This document shows, piece after piece, positions 4,485 through 5,784 of a stretch of DNA of 5,784 nucleotides (positions within the stretch are counted from its first letter, which is position 1; each line of letters starts with the position of its first letter). Source of the DNA: Candidatus Zixiibacteriota bacterium (GTDB taxonomy: Bacteria; Zixibacteria; MSB-5A5; GN15; JACZUZ01); the NCBI GenBank assembly GCA_022563625.1, contig JADFNA010000128.1, positions 1 to 5,784 on the forward strand, written 5' to 3'. The translations under genes were made by a program, and so were the position numbers. The notes beneath the pieces were generated by a model. The model saw only the letters and a program-made list of their open reading frames with translations, did not search any database and had not been told where the DNA came from.

Positions 4485-4530
4485 ACAAATGATAATTAGA
4501 GGGCGCCTCGTATCCAAGGACAACGAGTAA

Positions 4531-5784
4531 TTGACAAAAAACACAGAACCACAGTTACACAGCCGCCGCGAGAAATTGCTCTTGCAGGCCAGCCGCATGC
4601 TCAACACGACTGTTGAGTATGTTGATCTGATTACAACGTCACTCAGACTTGTGTGCGGGGCTGTTGGGGCCGAAGCGGCCTTTATTTATCGTGTTGATGA
4701 AAAGATAAACCACCGGCGGGTGAGGCTTCTGCGGGCCGGTGAGGATGAGTTGACGTTGTTGCGCAAAAAACCTGGCGGGGGAATCAGCGGCTGGGTTTTG
4801 GAACACGGTGAACCAGCAATATTGAACGATCCGAAAGCCGACAAGCGCTATGACGGTGAGCTGGCGTCCCAACTTGATTTTGAGATCAGAAACTTGATCG
4901 CAATTCCGTTGACCGCGCGCGGTAAGACATTCGGAGCGCTTGAAGCGATCAACAAACGGGAAGGTGATTTTGACGAGATTGACCGCGACACTCTGATTGG
5001 CCTGTCTGATCAAATCGCCCTGAGCATTGACAACAGCCAGCTCTTGCGCCAGGCGCGCCGTGAATCGCGCGAGCGCCAGAAACTGGTGGAAGTCTCAACC
5101 CGTCTCTCAGGGGCGCTAAATCTGGATGAAGCGCTGGAACTAATTATGGATTCGGTGCGTGAGTTGGTGGGTTTTGACGCCGGCGGGATTTTTCTGCTGG
5201 ACGGTAATGAGGGCGAATTTGAGCATGTTTATTCGCAGGGCTATGATTCTGCGCGTGAGAAGGAATTGCATATCGAGTCAGACCGCGGGCTGATTGGTTT
5301 TGTCGCCAAAAGCGGGAAGTCCGAGATTGTTCCGGATGTCAGTAAAGATGGACGCTATGTCCGCGCGAGGAAAGAAACCTGCGCCGAGCTGGTAGTTCCT
5401 GTCGCCCTGGATGGCCATGTCGTTGGCGTTTTCAATCTCGAAAGTGACGAGGTTGAAGCATATGACGGCCACAGCGCCGAACTGCTTGAGGCCTTCGGGT
5501 CCCAGGTGGCCGTGGTTCTCGAACGCACACGTCTGCACGATGAAATCGTCAAGAGCCGTGAAATGGCCAAACAATTGGAAATCGCGCACGCAATACAGCG
5601 CGAATTGCTGCCGGAAGCTGATCCATCCCTGCCCGGATATGACCTTTCTGGAGTCAATGTTGCCTCAGGAGAAGTGGGCGGAGACTATTATGGGTTCATT
5701 GATATCGAGCCGAACCAGATGGGGCTGGCGATCGCCGATGTGTCCGGCAAAGGTGTGCCTGCGGCCCTGATTATGGCCCCATTT
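4531..5784 (+). CDS. GAF-GAF-PP2C (SpoIIE/RsbU-type) serine phosphatase, 3' truncated
   Basis: The frame is open from a TTG at 4531, directly after an in-frame TAA (4528-4530), to the window edge (418 codons). AAGGA (4516-4520) lies 10 bases before the TTG. The next in-frame ATG (4597) would remove the first helix (EKLLLQASRMLNTT). The first GAF domain spans about 15-170 (GGGISGWVLEHGEPAILND at 82-100; FGALEAINK at 134-142) and the second about 185-335 (DRGLIGFVAKSGKSEIVPDV at 251-270; VVGVFNLES at 297-305). A short linker helix (about 336-352) leads to the start of a SpoIIE/PP2C phosphatase domain: AHAIQRELLPE (352-362), EVGGDYYGF (381-389, metal-binding Asp385) and ADVSGKGVPAALIM (402-415, metal-binding Asp403). 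The protein has no membrane segment, so it is probably cytoplasmic. In RsbU/SpoIIE systems such enzymes dephosphorylate STAS proteins. GAF domains usually sense small ligands or mediate dimerisation; the ligand is unknown. The rest of the catalytic domain is outside the window. Confidence 0.92.
   Translation, partial: MTKNTEPQLHSRREKLLLQASRMLNTTVEYVDLITTSLRLVCGAVGAEAAFIYRVDEKINHRRVRLLRAGEDELTLLRKKPGGGISGWVLEHGEPAILNDPKADKRYDGELASQLDFEIRNLIAIPLTARGKTFGALEAINKREGDFDEIDRDTLIGLSDQIALSIDNSQLLRQARRESRERQKLVEVSTRLSGALNLDEALELIMDSVRELVGFDAGGIFLLDGNEGEFEHVYSQGYDSAREKELHIESDRGLIGFVAKSGKSEIVPDVSKDGRYVRARKETCAELVVPVALDGHVVGVFNLESDEVEAYDGHSAELLEAFGSQVAVVLERTRLHDEIVKSREMAKQLEIAHAIQRELLPEADPSLPGYDLSGVNVASGEVGGDYYGFIDIEPNQMGLAIADVSGKGVPAALIMAPF

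Noticed and set aside
4639..5770. Open frames of 100-124 residues on both strands within the phosphatase gene
   Set aside because: All lie in other frames of a continuous GAF-GAF-PP2C reading frame with recognisable motifs throughout.
1..5784. tRNA, rRNA or riboswitch genes
   Set aside because: I saw no cloverleaf with TTCGA/CCA-type signals, no ribosomal RNA core motifs and no riboswitch class I could recognise by eye; a covariance-model scan was not possible.

Overview
The window looks like chromosomal DNA of a Gram-negative bacterium. Evidence for two membranes is an outer-membrane-type beta-barrel with a signal peptide and a family of lipobox-carrying lipoproteins. Purine-rich Shine-Dalgarno sequences (GAAAGGAG) sit before most genes. 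GC content is moderate. The GAF-GAF-PP2C phosphatase, STAS protein and multi-copy lipoproteins would suit an environmental lineage such as the FCB superphylum, but that placement is a guess and no taxonomic marker is complete here.

Layout. Positions 1-294 (+) hold the C-terminal end of a ComM/YifB-type Mg-chelatase-like AAA+ protein. Positions 400-735 (+) hold a stand-alone STAS-domain anti-sigma-factor antagonist. Positions 774-3362 (-) are filled by five paralogous small lipoprotein genes. Four of them (2561-2196, 2132-1767, 1704-1318, 1274-909) are evenly spaced at about 430 bp and look like one operon ending in a strong terminator at 774-807. The fifth (3362-3000) lies upstream with its own nearly identical terminator at 2851-2889. 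Positions 3593-4258 (-) encode a 221-residue predicted eight-stranded outer-membrane beta-barrel with a good extended -10 promoter. A divergent intergenic region follows, carrying a perfect 16-bp palindrome. From 4531 (+, TTG start) to the window edge runs a GAF-GAF-SpoIIE/PP2C phosphatase, truncated by the window.

How the genes may work together. The STAS protein and the PP2C-type phosphatase are the two classical halves of a partner-switching module: the phosphatase dephosphorylates the STAS serine, and the STAS protein then sequesters an anti-sigma kinase. They flank the lipoprotein array and beta-barrel gene, so a link to envelope gene control is a reasonable hypothesis, but no kinase or sigma factor is in view. 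The most unusual part is the lipoprotein array. Each member has a near-identical signal peptide, a low-complexity linker, a CCPxGF motif, an Excalibur/EF-loop-like D-x-N-x-D...C motif, an IDNN motif and a variable Cys-rich tail. The repeats extend beyond the coding sequence: the intergenic hairpin, 3' UTR and terminator are also repeated, and the copies look like mosaics of one another.
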